Assembly (NCBI RefSeq): GCF_009659535.1
Contig: NZ_VJZZ01000014.1
Coordinates: 62,001 to 126,000 of the forward strand
Length of the DNA: 64,000 nucleotides
Reading direction: 5' to 3'
DNA from: Aggregicoccus sp. 17bor-14
Lineage (GTDB): Bacteria; Myxococcota; Myxococcia; Myxococcales; Myxococcaceae
The notes beneath the pieces were generated by a model. That model searched no databases. It was not told where the DNA came from and was given only the letters and a program-made list of their open reading frames with translations. Of this stretch, positions 7,567 to 16,271 are shown piece by piece. Each line of letters starts with the position of its first letter. The first letter of the stretch is position 1. Position numbers and translations under genes: made by a program.

Positions 7567-8355
7567 ATGCTCCCCGCCGCGCTCTTCCTGACCCTCGCCG
7601 TCCTCGCCTCATCCCCGCAGGACACGCTCGCCCAGCGCTTCCCACCTCCCGCGGGCTACGTGCGCGAAGATGCCGCACCCTCGAGCTTCGCCACCTGGCT
7701 GCGCGCACTCCCCCTGCGCCCCGCGGGCAGCCCCGTGCGCCTGTACACGGGCGCGCTCAAGCGCCGGCAGGACGTGCACGCCGGGGTGCTCGCGCTGGAC
7801 ACCGGGACGCGCGACCTGCAGCAGTGCGCGGACGCCGTCATCCGCCTGCGCGCGGAGTACCTCTACGCGCGAGGGAGGCTCTCCGAGCTCCACTTCCGCA
7901 CCACCTCCGGCGAGCCGCTTCCCTTCGCGCGCTGGGCCGCGGGCGAGCGGCCGCAGGTGCGCGGCCGGCACGTGACGTGGACGCAGGGCGGGCGCGCGGG
8001 GACGGACCGCGCGAACCTGCGCGCCTACCTGGACGTGGTGTTCACGTACGCGGGCACGCAGTCGCTCGCGCAGGAGCTGCGGCGCGTGGACGTGACACAC
8101 CTGCAGGCCGGAGACGTCTTCCTGCAGCCGGGCGCTCCGGGCCACGCGGTGCTGGTGGTGGACACGGCGGTGCAGCCGCGCACGGGCGCGCGCCTCTTCC
8201 TCCTCGCACAGGGCTACATGCCCGCGCAGGACGTGCACGTACTGCGAAACCTCGAGCAGCCCCTTCTCGGCGCCTGGTACGCGCTCGACTTCGGGGAGCA
8301 GCTGCGCACGCCGGAGTGGACCTTCACGCCCAAGGACCTGTGGCGCTTCGAGTGA
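7567..8355 (+). CDS. DUF4846 domain-containing exported protein
   Basis: A 262-residue protein with an N-terminal signal sequence (MLPAALFLTLAVLASSPQDTLAQ). The DUF4846 pattern is clear: RFPPPAGYVRE, SFATWLRALPLRP, then DVHAGVLALDTGTRDLQQCA and DAVIRLRAEYLYARGR, and a late GDVFLQPGAPGHAVLVVD block. DUF4846 proteins are common in myxobacteria and Bacteroidetes, and their biochemical role is unknown. It is the last gene of a rightward run (SDR, DUF5063, this gene). No lipobox is present, so it is probably periplasmic or secreted. Confidence 0.8.
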   Translation: MLPAALFLTLAVLASSPQDTLAQRFPPPAGYVREDAAPSSFATWLRALPLRPAGSPVRLYTGALKRRQDVHAGVLALDTGTRDLQQCADAVIRLRAEYLYARGRLSELHFRTTSGEPLPFARWAAGERPQVRGRHVTWTQGGRAGTDRANLRAYLDVVFTYAGTQSLAQELRRVDVTHLQAGDVFLQPGAPGHAVLVVDTAVQPRTGARLFLLAQGYMPAQDVHVLRNLEQPLLGAWYALDFGEQLRTPEWTFTPKDLWRFE

Positions 8356-8372
8356 CCCGGCGCGCCCGCGCA

Positions 8373-8930
8373 TCACATGCCGAAGTACTCGCGCAGCCCC
8401 TCGCAGTAGGACACGTGGCTCTCGTAGTCCGACGCATCGAAGGGGCGGAGCACCCACTCACGCAGCTGCGACAGCCACTTCGGGTCCACCGTGGGATCGA
8501 GCGCGAGCCCGTCCAGGAAGGCCCCCATCTCCTCGCGCGTGCGGTGCATCGAGAGCATCTCCACCTCGATGCTGCATGCCGCGTCGAAGCTCGACGTCTT
8601 CGCCTCGTAGATGAGCGTGGCGTCGCGCGCCTCACCCTTCAGGTGCAGCAGGAAGCACAGCGCGCGCGGGGCATCACCGCACCTGTGCTCCCGACGCATC
8701 GCCTGCGTCTCGTGCCGGACCAGCAGCCGCGTCAGCGCGAGGTCCTCGGGCCTCCAGTTCCGCCACAGCGCCAGCGCCACCTCGAAGAGGGCGCGGTCCC
8801 GCGCGTCGCCTCCGGAGGGCAGCCCCGCGAGGGAGGCCGCGACGAGCCGCTCGCGCTCCTCCGGCGCTCGCACGTCTCGGGCGCGCTGCACCAGGGACAT
8901 CGGATCGGAGTGCTCGCTCGCCGGGGACAT
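8373..8930 (-). CDS. hypothetical soluble protein
   Basis: A 185-residue protein without signal peptide or membrane segment, largely alpha-helical by composition (RDRALFEVALALWRNWRPED and LTRLLVRHETQAMRREHRCG). It has three or four cysteines and a C-terminal DASDYESHVSYCEGLREYFGM. The open frame has consistent GC-rich third positions and an ATG. It converges on the DUF4846 gene and is followed upstream by the GST gene on the same strand. I do not recognise a family. Confidence 0.6.
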   Translation of the reverse strand: MSPASEHSDPMSLVQRARDVRAPEERERLVAASLAGLPSGGDARDRALFEVALALWRNWRPEDLALTRLLVRHETQAMRREHRCGDAPRALCFLLHLKGEARDATLIYEAKTSSFDAACSIEVEMLSMHRTREEMGAFLDGLALDPTVDPKWLSQLREWVLRPFDASDYESHVSYCEGLREYFGM

Positions 8931-8995
8931 GGGCTGCTCCTTATCGCAGTCTCGGGAACGCAGCTCCGCCCGGCACCCTCACGCAGGCCCTCTCG

Positions 8996-9625
8996 TCACA
9001 GGTCCACGCGAGCGTTGGCGGGGTAGGGCGCAGGGCCGGGGAAGAAGTCCGGCTGCGCCTCCACGCGCGCAATCCACGCGCGCACCGCGGGGAAGGGCCC
9101 GAGCGACACGCCGGCCTCCGGCGCCAGGTGGCTGTACGCGTACAGCGCGATGTCCGCGACGCTGTAGTGCTCCTCCACGAAGAAGCTGTAGCGCTGCAGG
9201 TGGCGCTCCATCGTCTCGAGCGCGCCCTTCCCCGCCTCCTTCAGGTATGCGAGCGCCGCCTCGCGCCCCTTGTCCCGCCCGGAGAGGATCCAGAAGCGCG
9301 CGCTGCCCAGCTTCGGCTCCACGGCGTTCTGCTCGAAGAACATCCACCCCAGCGTGCGCGCGCGAATCGCCGGGTCGTCACTGAGCAGCACCGTGCCCTG
9401 CGCGAGGTAGAAGAGGATGGCGTTGGACTCGGGCAGCCACTGCCCGCCCTCCAGCTGCAGCACCGGAATCTGTCCGGAGGGATTGCCCTCGAGGAACGCG
9501 GGCGTGCGGCTCTCGCCGCGGAAGATGTCCACCTCCACGAGCTCGTAGGGGCGGCGCAGCTGCGCGAGCAGCAGGCGGACCTTGTAACCGTTGGCAGAGG
9601 CAGCGCAGTCGTGCAGGCGCAGCAT
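8996..9625 (-). CDS. glutathione S-transferase family protein
   Basis: A 209-residue cytosolic GST. The N-terminal thioredoxin-like domain (residues 1-78) starts MLRLHDCAASANGYKVRLLL and carries the cis-proline motif SGQIPVLQLEGG. The glutathione gamma-glutamyl contact PESNAILFYLA follows. The C-terminal helical domain runs to the end (FVEEHYSVADIALYAYSHLA near residue 150). The likely catalytic serine or cysteine lies at residues 7-10. Myxobacterial genomes carry many such GSTs; the substrate is unknown. A glutathione synthetase gene in the same window (50.3-51.3 kb) is compatible with glutathione use. Confidence 0.85.
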   Translation of the reverse strand: MLRLHDCAASANGYKVRLLLAQLRRPYELVEVDIFRGESRTPAFLEGNPSGQIPVLQLEGGQWLPESNAILFYLAQGTVLLSDDPAIRARTLGWMFFEQNAVEPKLGSARFWILSGRDKGREAALAYLKEAGKGALETMERHLQRYSFFVEEHYSVADIALYAYSHLAPEAGVSLGPFPAVRAWIARVEAQPDFFPGPAPYPANARVDL

Positions 9626-9706
9626 GGGCAGGGCTCCTTCGAGAGAGGGATGCGAGCTCCTGTCTAACGCCGCCCGCCCCCGCGCCGCGCTCCGCTTCTT
9701 GCGCCC

Positions 9707-11440
9707 CTATCGCGAAGGCGACGGGCGCGCCTGGGCCCCGGACGCCTCGCGCCACAGCGCCGCGCGGGTGAGGGGCGTGTCCGCCTGCGCCCAGGCCTCG
9801 CGGAACTGGGCGCGCACGGCCTCGGCCTCGGGGGCGTGGCCCTCGCCCTGCAGCGCCTGCGCGAGCCCGAACAGCGCCCAGCCGTTCTTCGGGTTTCGCC
9901 GCAGGTCCTCGCGGAACACGGCCTCGGCCTCGGGGAAGCGCTTCGCGTCGATCAAGGCCGCGCCCTGGAAGTGGCGCACCGGGTAGAACCAGTCCGCGGG
10001 CTCCGAGTACGCGAGCCCGTCCGCCGCCTTCACCGCGGCCGCCCAGCGCTCCAGCGCGTCCGGGGCGCGCGCGCGCTCGGCGATGCCCGCCTCGAGCACC
10101 TGCGAGGCCACGCCCAGCACGTCGCGCGCGGTGTTGTTGCCGGCGGGCATGTCCGCGGGCACGGTGCGCGCGAGCTTCGCGAGCTCCGCAGCCGCCTGGC
10201 GCGCCTCGGGCAGGCGCCCCTTCGCCGCGAGCGCGAGCCCGTGCGCGTGCAGCCACAGCCCCGTCATCACCGGGTACTTGGGGTCCGGGCGCGGCTCGCG
10301 CAAGAGCGCGTCGTAGCGGCCGAAGCGCACCATCGCGAGCAGGGGCTCGGAGATGAAGAAGTCCATGCCCGGCATCATCTTCAGCATCTCGGGCGGCGCG
10401 GCCCTGGCGCTCTCGCGCGCCGCGTGCACGGCCTCCTCGGCGCGCCCCTGCATGCTCGCGCTGAAGGCGAGGAAGCCCCAGTTGTGCGCGAGGTACATGG
10501 GGTAGTAGCCGGGCGGCTTCGTGCGCGCGAGGTACGCGTCGTCGGCCTTCACCGCGCGGCGGTTCGCCTCGCTCGCGTCCGCGTAGCGCCCCACGCGCTG
10601 GAAGATGTGGGCGGGCATGTGCACCACGTGGCCTGCGCCGGGCATGAGGCCCGCGAGCCGCTCGGCGGACGGCAGCGCGCGGTCCGGGGTGGGCGAGGCC
10701 TCCACCACGTGGATGTAGTAGTGGTTCGCGCCCGGGTGGTCCGGGTCGCGCGCGAGCACGCGCTCGAGCCGCGCGACGATGGCCTCGGTGCCGGGTGCGG
10801 GCGTGCCGTCCAGGCCCCACAGCTTCCACGGGCGCAGGTTCATCTGCGCCTCCGCGGTGAGCACCTGCACGTCCAGGTCGTCCGGGAACTGCTGGGCCAC
10901 GGCCTCCATGGCGCGCGCGTAGGCCTCGCTGTAGGGCTGCATCGCGGGCGGGTCCTTCGGCTCGGGGCCGGGGTAGCGCTTCGCGATGGCGCCGATGAGC
11001 GCGCGCTGCACGGGGCTCGCGCTGGGCGCGAGCGCCTGCGCGCGCTGCACGCCCTCCCACGCCGCCTGCGCGCGGTCCGGCAGCATGGGCACGTTGTAGT
11101 TGGGCCCCAGCGCGAGCGCGGCGCCCCAGAAGCAGAGCGCGCACCGGGGGTCCAGCTGCGCGGCGCGGGCGAAGGAGCGCGCGGCCTCGTCGTGGTTGAA
11201 GCCGTACACGAGCCTCAGGCCCTGGTCGAAGAAGGCCTGCGCCTGGGCGTTCTGTGTGGCCGGGTAGTGCAGCGAGCCGAGGTCCGGCAGCAACAGGGCG
11301 CCCTGGGCGAGCGCCTCCAGCGAGCCGGGTGCGGCGCCGTGCGCCGCGGCGTGCGGCGGGGTGGCGTGCGAGGGCGGCGGCGGCGTGCCCGCGCACAGCA
11401 GCAGACCGAGGGCGGCGAGGGCGAGCAGGGCAGGGCGCAT
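9707..11440 (-). CDS. secreted TPR-repeat protein
   Basis: The 577-residue product begins with a signal sequence ending around residue 25, then a long superhelix of tetratricopeptide-like repeats. FFDQGLRLVYGFNHDEAARS and SFARAAQLDPRCALCFWGAA are typical. The segment HPGANHYYIHVVEASPTPDR and a later HMPAHIFQRVGRYADASEAN are hallmark blocks of a widespread exported TPR family whose function is not established. The ATG at 11440 follows GGAGG with an 8-nt spacer and begins the signal peptide. A scaffolding role in the periplasm is an inference only. Confidence 0.8.
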   Translation of the reverse strand: MRPALLALAALGLLLCAGTPPPPSHATPPHAAAHGAAPGSLEALAQGALLLPDLGSLHYPATQNAQAQAFFDQGLRLVYGFNHDEAARSFARAAQLDPRCALCFWGAALALGPNYNVPMLPDRAQAAWEGVQRAQALAPSASPVQRALIGAIAKRYPGPEPKDPPAMQPYSEAYARAMEAVAQQFPDDLDVQVLTAEAQMNLRPWKLWGLDGTPAPGTEAIVARLERVLARDPDHPGANHYYIHVVEASPTPDRALPSAERLAGLMPGAGHVVHMPAHIFQRVGRYADASEANRRAVKADDAYLARTKPPGYYPMYLAHNWGFLAFSASMQGRAEEAVHAARESARAAPPEMLKMMPGMDFFISEPLLAMVRFGRYDALLREPRPDPKYPVMTGLWLHAHGLALAAKGRLPEARQAAAELAKLARTVPADMPAGNNTARDVLGVASQVLEAGIAERARAPDALERWAAAVKAADGLAYSEPADWFYPVRHFQGAALIDAKRFPEAEAVFREDLRRNPKNGWALFGLAQALQGEGHAPEAEAVRAQFREAWAQADTPLTRAALWREASGAQARPSPSR

Positions 11441-11820
11441 GGCGGACCTCCGGAGGCGTTCGACTTCGACGGAGGGGGCCGGCGCGGGGCCGCACGTCGG
11501 GCGCGCGCGCAGGTGGACGCACGGACCGCCCGCAACACTGCGCACCCCGTGGCGCGCGCGCAGCAGCCGCGCGGTGCGGGCGCTGCGTGCGCTGGTGCAC
11601 GTCCGGCCGCAGGGTGCAGCGCTCGACCCCCCGGGCGACTCGGACGAAGGTGCAGCGGGCCGGCGCACCCGCCCCCTCGCGCAACGCACGGAGCGCCGCC
11701 CCCCTTCCGCCCGCCCCGCACCGGCTGTCCGTGGGCAACCCCCGCTCCGGCTGCGGCGAGCGCCGCCGCCCGCCTCCGTGCGAGTCTGGGCTCCCCAGCG
11801 AGGCACTCCGGGAGGGAAGG
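11441..11820. other. non-coding stretch between divergent genes
   Basis: About 380 nt between the leftward TPR gene and the rightward small membrane protein gene. It is extremely GC-rich and I see no convincing gene, repeat, terminator or promoter consensus. Long open frames crossing it are a by-product of the GC content. It must contain the promoters for both flanking genes, but none could be picked out. Confidence 0.5.
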
Positions 11821-12330
11821 CTGACCGCTCCAGCGACAGGACGCGCCCCCGGGCTGCGGCAGCGGCTGGTGCTCTTCGTCGGCTACGGGCTCTTCCTTCC
11901 GGGCTCGGCGCACTGGCGGGCAGACCTGCCGGGCGTGGGCCTGATCCTCTCGGCAGGCCAGTGCCTCGGCGTGTACCTGGTGGACCGCGGCCACCGGACG
12001 GCCCGCGTCGCGCTCGTGGCCGTGCTCACCCTCTGGGCGCTGGACCTGCTGGGCGGCGTGCACGCGGTGTGGCGCCACAACCAGGGCGAGGACGTGCGGC
12101 GCTTCAACCGGCCCGGCCGCGGCGCGCTCATCCTGGGCCTCTCCGTGCTGCTGGGCCTCGCCCTGCACCCGCTCGTGCCCCCCATCGCCCCCGCCGAGGT
12201 GCGCGAGCGGCTCGCGGCGCTCGCGCTGCAGCTGGCGACCCGCCACTCGGCCGAGGACGCCTGCGACCCGCGCCGCGAGAAGTGCCTCACCCCCCCGGCT
12301 CCCGTCTGGCAGGACGATGGGCGCTGGTAG
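11821..12330 (+). CDS. small membrane protein, probable CTG start
   Basis: A protein of about 169 residues with three hydrophobic segments (LVLFVGYGLFLPG, VALVAVLTLWALDLLGG and ALILGLSVLLGLAL), separated by short charged loops. The C-terminal tail has two cysteines (AEDACDPRREKCLTPP). No ATG is available. A CTG at 11821 sits 5 nt after GGAGG and is my preferred start, with GTG at 11869 as the alternative. The next gene starts 59 nt after the stop, or overlaps it if the ATG at 12317 is used. No family was recognised. Confidence 0.55.
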   Translation: MTAPATGRAPGLRQRLVLFVGYGLFLPGSAHWRADLPGVGLILSAGQCLGVYLVDRGHRTARVALVAVLTLWALDLLGGVHAVWRHNQGEDVRRFNRPGRGALILGLSVLLGLALHPLVPPIAPAEVRERLAALALQLATRHSAEDACDPRREKCLTPPAPVWQDDGRW

Positions 12331-12388
12331 CGCTCCGCGCCCCGGTGGCCGTGCCCCGCCCACCCCGGCTGTGGTACCAGGGTGCACT

Positions 12389-14341
12389 GTGAGCTCATCG
12401 GGCGAAGGGGCGGCGCCGCGCTGGCGGCTGGAGTTGCTCGGAGGCGCTGCGCTGCAGGGCGTGGCCGCGGGGGGCGCGGAGGCCGTGCGCCTGCCGCTGG
12501 ACCTGCGCCCCGCGGCGCTGCTCGCGCTGCTCACCCTGGAGGGGCCGCAGCCGCGCGCCCGGCTCGCGAGCCTGCTCTGGCCCGCCTCCCCCGAGACCAC
12601 CGCGCGCAACAACCTGCGCCAGCTGCTGCGGCGGCTGCGCCAGGCGGCGGGCGAGGAGCTGGTGGAGGACGTGGAGGGCCGGCTGCGGCTCTCCCCGCAG
12701 GTGGCGGTGGACGCCGCCGAGCTGGAGCTGCACGCCACCGCCGGGCGCTACGCGGACGTCGCGCGCCAGGAGGGCGAGCTCCTGTGGGGCCTCGACTACG
12801 ACGCCCTGCCCGAGCTGGGCGACTGGGTGCACGCCCAGCGCGAGCACCTGCGCGGCGTGCGCGCCGGCGCCCTGGAGCAGGAGGCGGCGCGGCTCGAGCG
12901 CGCGGGGGCGCTGCACCCGGCGCTCGAGTGGAACGCGCGCCTGCTGGAGCTCGCCCCGGCGCAGGAGGCGGCGCACCGGCGCAGCATGCGCCTGCACGCG
13001 GCGCTGGGCGACCGCGCCGCCGCGCTGCGCGCCTTCGACCGCTGCCGCCTCGCGCTGCAGCGCGAGCTGGACCTGGAGCCCTCCGAGGAGACGCGGGCGC
13101 TCGCGCGCGACATCGAGCGCGGCCGCGCCGGGCGCAGCGACCCGGGCGCCCCGGCCGCCGCCCCCGCGGCCCCCCGCGCGGCCCTGCTGCCCACCGCCAT
13201 CCTCCGCCCGCCGGTGCTCGCAGGGCGCGCGCGGGTGTGGGCGCAGCTCAACGCCGCGTGGGAGGCGCGCCAGTCCGTCTTCCTCTACGGCGAGCCGGGC
13301 TCGGGCAAGACGCGCCTGCTCACCGAGTTCCTCGCCTCCCGCGGCGAGGACACGCTGCTCGTCCCCGGCCGCCCCGGCGACGCGCTGGTGCCCTACTCCA
13401 CCTCCGTGCGCCTGTGGCGAAAGCTGCTCGCGCGCAGGCCCGGGGCGGCCCTTCCCTCGTGGGCGCGCCGCGAGCTCGCGCAGCTGGTGCCCGAGCTGAG
13501 CGAGGAGGTGCCCTCGCGCGGCGGCGAGACGGACAAGGCGCGCCTCTTCGAGAGCCTGGTGGAGCTGATGCGCCACACGGCGGACGGGCTCGGCGCCATC
13601 GTCACGGACGACCTGCAGTACATCGACACCAGCAGCATGGAGACCGCGGGCTACCTGCTCGCGCGCCAGGCAGAGGGGATGGAGCTGCCGCGCTTCATGA
13701 CCGGCATCCGCTCGCACGAGCTCGCCCCGGAGATGGAGGCGCAGGTGCAGCGCCTGGTGGACGCGGGGCTCGCGGTGCGCCTGCACGTGGAGCCGCTCAC
13801 GGCCGAGGAGGTCGTGGAGATGGTGCGCGGCCTCGGCCCCGCGTTCGGGGACGCGGACGCGCTCGCGCCGCTGCTCACGCGCCACACCGGCGGAAATCCC
13901 CTCTTCGTGGTGGAGACGCTCAAGAGCCTCATGGAGAGCGGGGAGCTCTCCGCGCGGCTCCCGGAGCGCCTGCCGCTCAGCAGCCGGGTGGAGCCGGTGC
14001 TCAGCCGCCGCCTCAAGCGCCTCAGCCTTCCGGCGCTGCAGCTCGCGCGGCTGGTGGCGGTGGCGAAGGACGACTTCAGCCCGGAGCTCGCCGAGGAGGT
14101 GCTCGGCGTGGCCCCGCTGGACGTGGCGGGCTACTGGCAGGAGCTGCTGGACGGGCAGTTCATGCGCGAGCGCTGGTTCACGCACGACCTGCTCTACGAG
14201 GCCGTGCTGCGCGAGATGCCCGCGCCCGTGCGCCGCTGGTTCCACCGCCGCGTCGCCGAGGCCCTGGAGGCCCGCGCCCTGCCGCCTTCCCGCATCGCGC
14301 CGCACTGGCACGAGGCCGGCGAGGTGGAGCGCGCCCACTGA
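12389..14341 (+). CDS. BTAD/SARP-like regulator with AAA ATPase, lacking C-terminal repeats
   Basis: About 650 residues. The N-terminal part is a winged-helix domain (LRPAALLALLTLEGPQPRAR) followed by a BTAD helical domain (residues ~95-240, ending in LALQRELDLEPSEETRAL), as in SARP and AfsR-type regulators. An AAA/STAND ATPase follows: Walker A GEPGSGKT near residue 302 and Walker B AIVTDDLQYID. The protein stops at HWHEAGEVERAH, exactly where related regulators continue into a TPR-like sensor region. The GTG start at 12389 was chosen over an ATG at 12317, which overlaps the previous gene. Target genes are unknown; the adjacent lipoprotein is a candidate. Confidence 0.75.
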   Translation: MSSSGEGAAPRWRLELLGGAALQGVAAGGAEAVRLPLDLRPAALLALLTLEGPQPRARLASLLWPASPETTARNNLRQLLRRLRQAAGEELVEDVEGRLRLSPQVAVDAAELELHATAGRYADVARQEGELLWGLDYDALPELGDWVHAQREHLRGVRAGALEQEAARLERAGALHPALEWNARLLELAPAQEAAHRRSMRLHAALGDRAAALRAFDRCRLALQRELDLEPSEETRALARDIERGRAGRSDPGAPAAAPAAPRAALLPTAILRPPVLAGRARVWAQLNAAWEARQSVFLYGEPGSGKTRLLTEFLASRGEDTLLVPGRPGDALVPYSTSVRLWRKLLARRPGAALPSWARRELAQLVPELSEEVPSRGGETDKARLFESLVELMRHTADGLGAIVTDDLQYIDTSSMETAGYLLARQAEGMELPRFMTGIRSHELAPEMEAQVQRLVDAGLAVRLHVEPLTAEEVVEMVRGLGPAFGDADALAPLLTRHTGGNPLFVVETLKSLMESGELSARLPERLPLSSRVEPVLSRRLKRLSLPALQLARLVAVAKDDFSPELAEEVLGVAPLDVAGYWQELLDGQFMRERWFTHDLLYEAVLREMPAPVRRWFHRRVAEALEARALPPSRIAPHWHEAGEVERAH

Positions 14342-14481
14342 GCGACCCCCGCCGTACACCACCGCCCACCCGCCCCTGAGCGCCTGCGCACTGGCGGACG
14401 TCCGGGCCGCGGCCCCCTTCCCCGAGCCTCCCCGCGTTCCTACCTCGGGCGCTGGCGGGGCAGGGTGGGGAGGGGGAGGCG

Positions 14482-16194
14482 ATGGCGGGGAGCAGGGGAG
14501 TGCACGCGCTGGGTGCGCTGCTGGCGCTGGGGCTGCTCGCGGCGGGCTGCGGGGGGACGGAGGGGGGCGGGGGGCTCGCCACGACGCGGCTGCAGGCGAG
14601 CGCCGCGGCCCTGCGCTTCGAGCCGGCCTTCGTGGGGCAGCGGCGCGAGGGCATGGTGCGGGTGCTCAACGCGGGAGAGCGCCCACTGCGGGTGACCTTC
14701 CGCTCCGACTCCCCGGCCTTCACGGCGCCCGAGCCCCTGGAGCTGCCGTCGCTCGGCTACCGCGAGGTGCAGGTGCAGTTCGCGCCGGAGGCGGTAGGGC
14801 TCTTCGCGGGGCGGCTGCGCGTGGAGGGCGAGGGCGGCGAGGCCGTGGAGGTGGAGCTCGAGGGGCGCGCAGCCCCGGCGCCCCGCTGCGAGGCGCTGGG
14901 CCCCTGCCGCACGGCGCACCTGGATGTGGAGGCGGGCGTGTGCACGCACGCGCTGGCGCCGGACGGAACGGCGTGCGGGGCGAACGCGTGCGCGGGGGTC
15001 TGCGCGGCGGGCACCTGCGTGACGGACAGCGGCGAGCTGAGCGCTGCGTGGCGCTACGCGCAGCCAGAGGGCAAGAAGCTGAACTTCCCCGGGCTCGTGG
15101 ACGCCGAGGGCAACGTGTACTGGTTCGAGTACGTGCGCCTCAGCGCGGGCGCGGACTGCGAGCTGGTGTCGGCGAGCCGGCAGGGGCTGCCGCGCTACCG
15201 GGTGGCGCTGGGCAAGGGCGACTGCGCGAGCACCGCACAGGGCACGCTGCTGGTGTCCGGTGACGACGTGGTGCTCGGCGTAAACGGTCCGCCAGAGTGG
15301 CGCAGGCGGGAGGACGGCAGCCTGCGCTGGCGCCCGGAGCTGGCGGATACGCTGGGGTTTGCCCTCGGGGTCCCGGGCAGCGCGCTGCAGGGCACGGCGG
15401 TGTGGGGGCTCGCGGCGCGCAGCAACGGGGACGTCTACGCCCTGGTGCACACCGCGACCCAGCAAGCCCCCGCCTCACTGCTGCTGCGGCTGCAGCCCGC
15501 GCAGCGCGCGGTGCACGTGCTGACGCGCTTCGAGCAGGGCTACGCCCCCACCCGCCTGCTGCTGGACGAGGGGGGCTGGGTGTACGTGGGAGACGAGGCG
15601 CTGCACGAGCTGCGCGCGCTGGATGCGCAGGGCAACCTGCGCTGGCGCGCCCCGCAGGTGGGCACCCCCCGCGCGGCGTGGGGCGTGCGGGTGTGGACCG
15701 ACGGGGGCCAGGTGCTGGACGCGCAGACGGGCGCGCTGCTCTATGGCAGTCGCGGAGCGGCCTGGATGCCCAGCCCGGTGGGCGGCGATGCGCTGGCCTT
15801 CGCCTGGACGAACGCGACGGAGGGCCGCACGCAGCTCTCGGCGCTGGACGTGCGCACGGGGCTGCCCCGCTGGAGCGTGGTGACGCCGCAGCCGAGCCGC
15901 GCGCTGTACACCGCGCGCGGCAGCGTGCTCCTGCCCGTGCGCCCGGGCGACGGCAGGAGTGAGCTGCGGGAGGTGTCGGCGGAGGGGCAGACGCTGCAGG
16001 CGCCCGCACTGTGTGAGCAGGAGACGGTGCAGGGGGACTGGGCGCTGCACGCGGGGCGCGTCTTCGCGCTCGCCACCGCGCCCGGCGGCACGCCGCAGGT
16101 GCGCGCCTACGACCTGCCGCAGCGGGTGGAGCCCGCCGAGCGCGGCTGGGCGGTGGAGCGGGGCACGGTCACCCGCGCGAGCACCGCGCGCTGA
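14482..16194 (+). CDS. lipoprotein with ASPM/choice-of-anchor-like domain and PQQ-like repeats
   Basis: A 570-residue lipoprotein (lipobox LLAAGC near residue 23). Residues 35-130 form an Ig-like domain of the ASH/choice-of-anchor type (LRFEPAFVGQRREGMVRVLN, then VQVQFAPEAVGLFAGRLRVE). A cysteine-rich segment covers about residues 135-175. The rest shows repeated beta-strands like a PQQ-type propeller (DGSLRWRPEL, DAQGNLRWRAPQVG, LDVRTGLPRWSVVTP). It is probably surface- or periplasm-exposed. The ATG follows GGGGAGG. It lies 140 nt downstream of the BTAD regulator. Confidence 0.75.
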   Translation: MAGSRGVHALGALLALGLLAAGCGGTEGGGGLATTRLQASAAALRFEPAFVGQRREGMVRVLNAGERPLRVTFRSDSPAFTAPEPLELPSLGYREVQVQFAPEAVGLFAGRLRVEGEGGEAVEVELEGRAAPAPRCEALGPCRTAHLDVEAGVCTHALAPDGTACGANACAGVCAAGTCVTDSGELSAAWRYAQPEGKKLNFPGLVDAEGNVYWFEYVRLSAGADCELVSASRQGLPRYRVALGKGDCASTAQGTLLVSGDDVVLGVNGPPEWRRREDGSLRWRPELADTLGFALGVPGSALQGTAVWGLAARSNGDVYALVHTATQQAPASLLLRLQPAQRAVHVLTRFEQGYAPTRLLLDEGGWVYVGDEALHELRALDAQGNLRWRAPQVGTPRAAWGVRVWTDGGQVLDAQTGALLYGSRGAAWMPSPVGGDALAFAWTNATEGRTQLSALDVRTGLPRWSVVTPQPSRALYTARGSVLLPVRPGDGRSELREVSAEGQTLQAPALCEQETVQGDWALHAGRVFALATAPGGTPQVRAYDLPQRVEPAERGWAVERGTVTRASTAR

Positions 16195-16238
16195 CCGCCT
16201 GGAGCTTCACCCAGCGGAAGCTCGCGAGCGAAGCCGTC

Positions 16239-16259
16239 CCCTCTCCCCCTGGGAGAGGG
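16239..16259. repeat. CCCTCTCCC hairpin repeat
   Basis: A 9-bp perfect inverted repeat, CCCTCTCCC-CCT-GGGAGAGGG, lies between two convergent genes (16194 and 16272). It is one of about ten copies of this motif in the window. Position and structure fit a REP-like element or a weak bidirectional terminator; there is no T-run. Confidence 0.75.
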
Positions 16260-16271
16260 ACCTGCGCCGCG

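Noticed and set aside
14342-14481. Frameshifted TPR continuation of the BTAD regulator
   Set aside because: None of the frames after the stop shows TPR-like residues within the 140 nt before the next gene.
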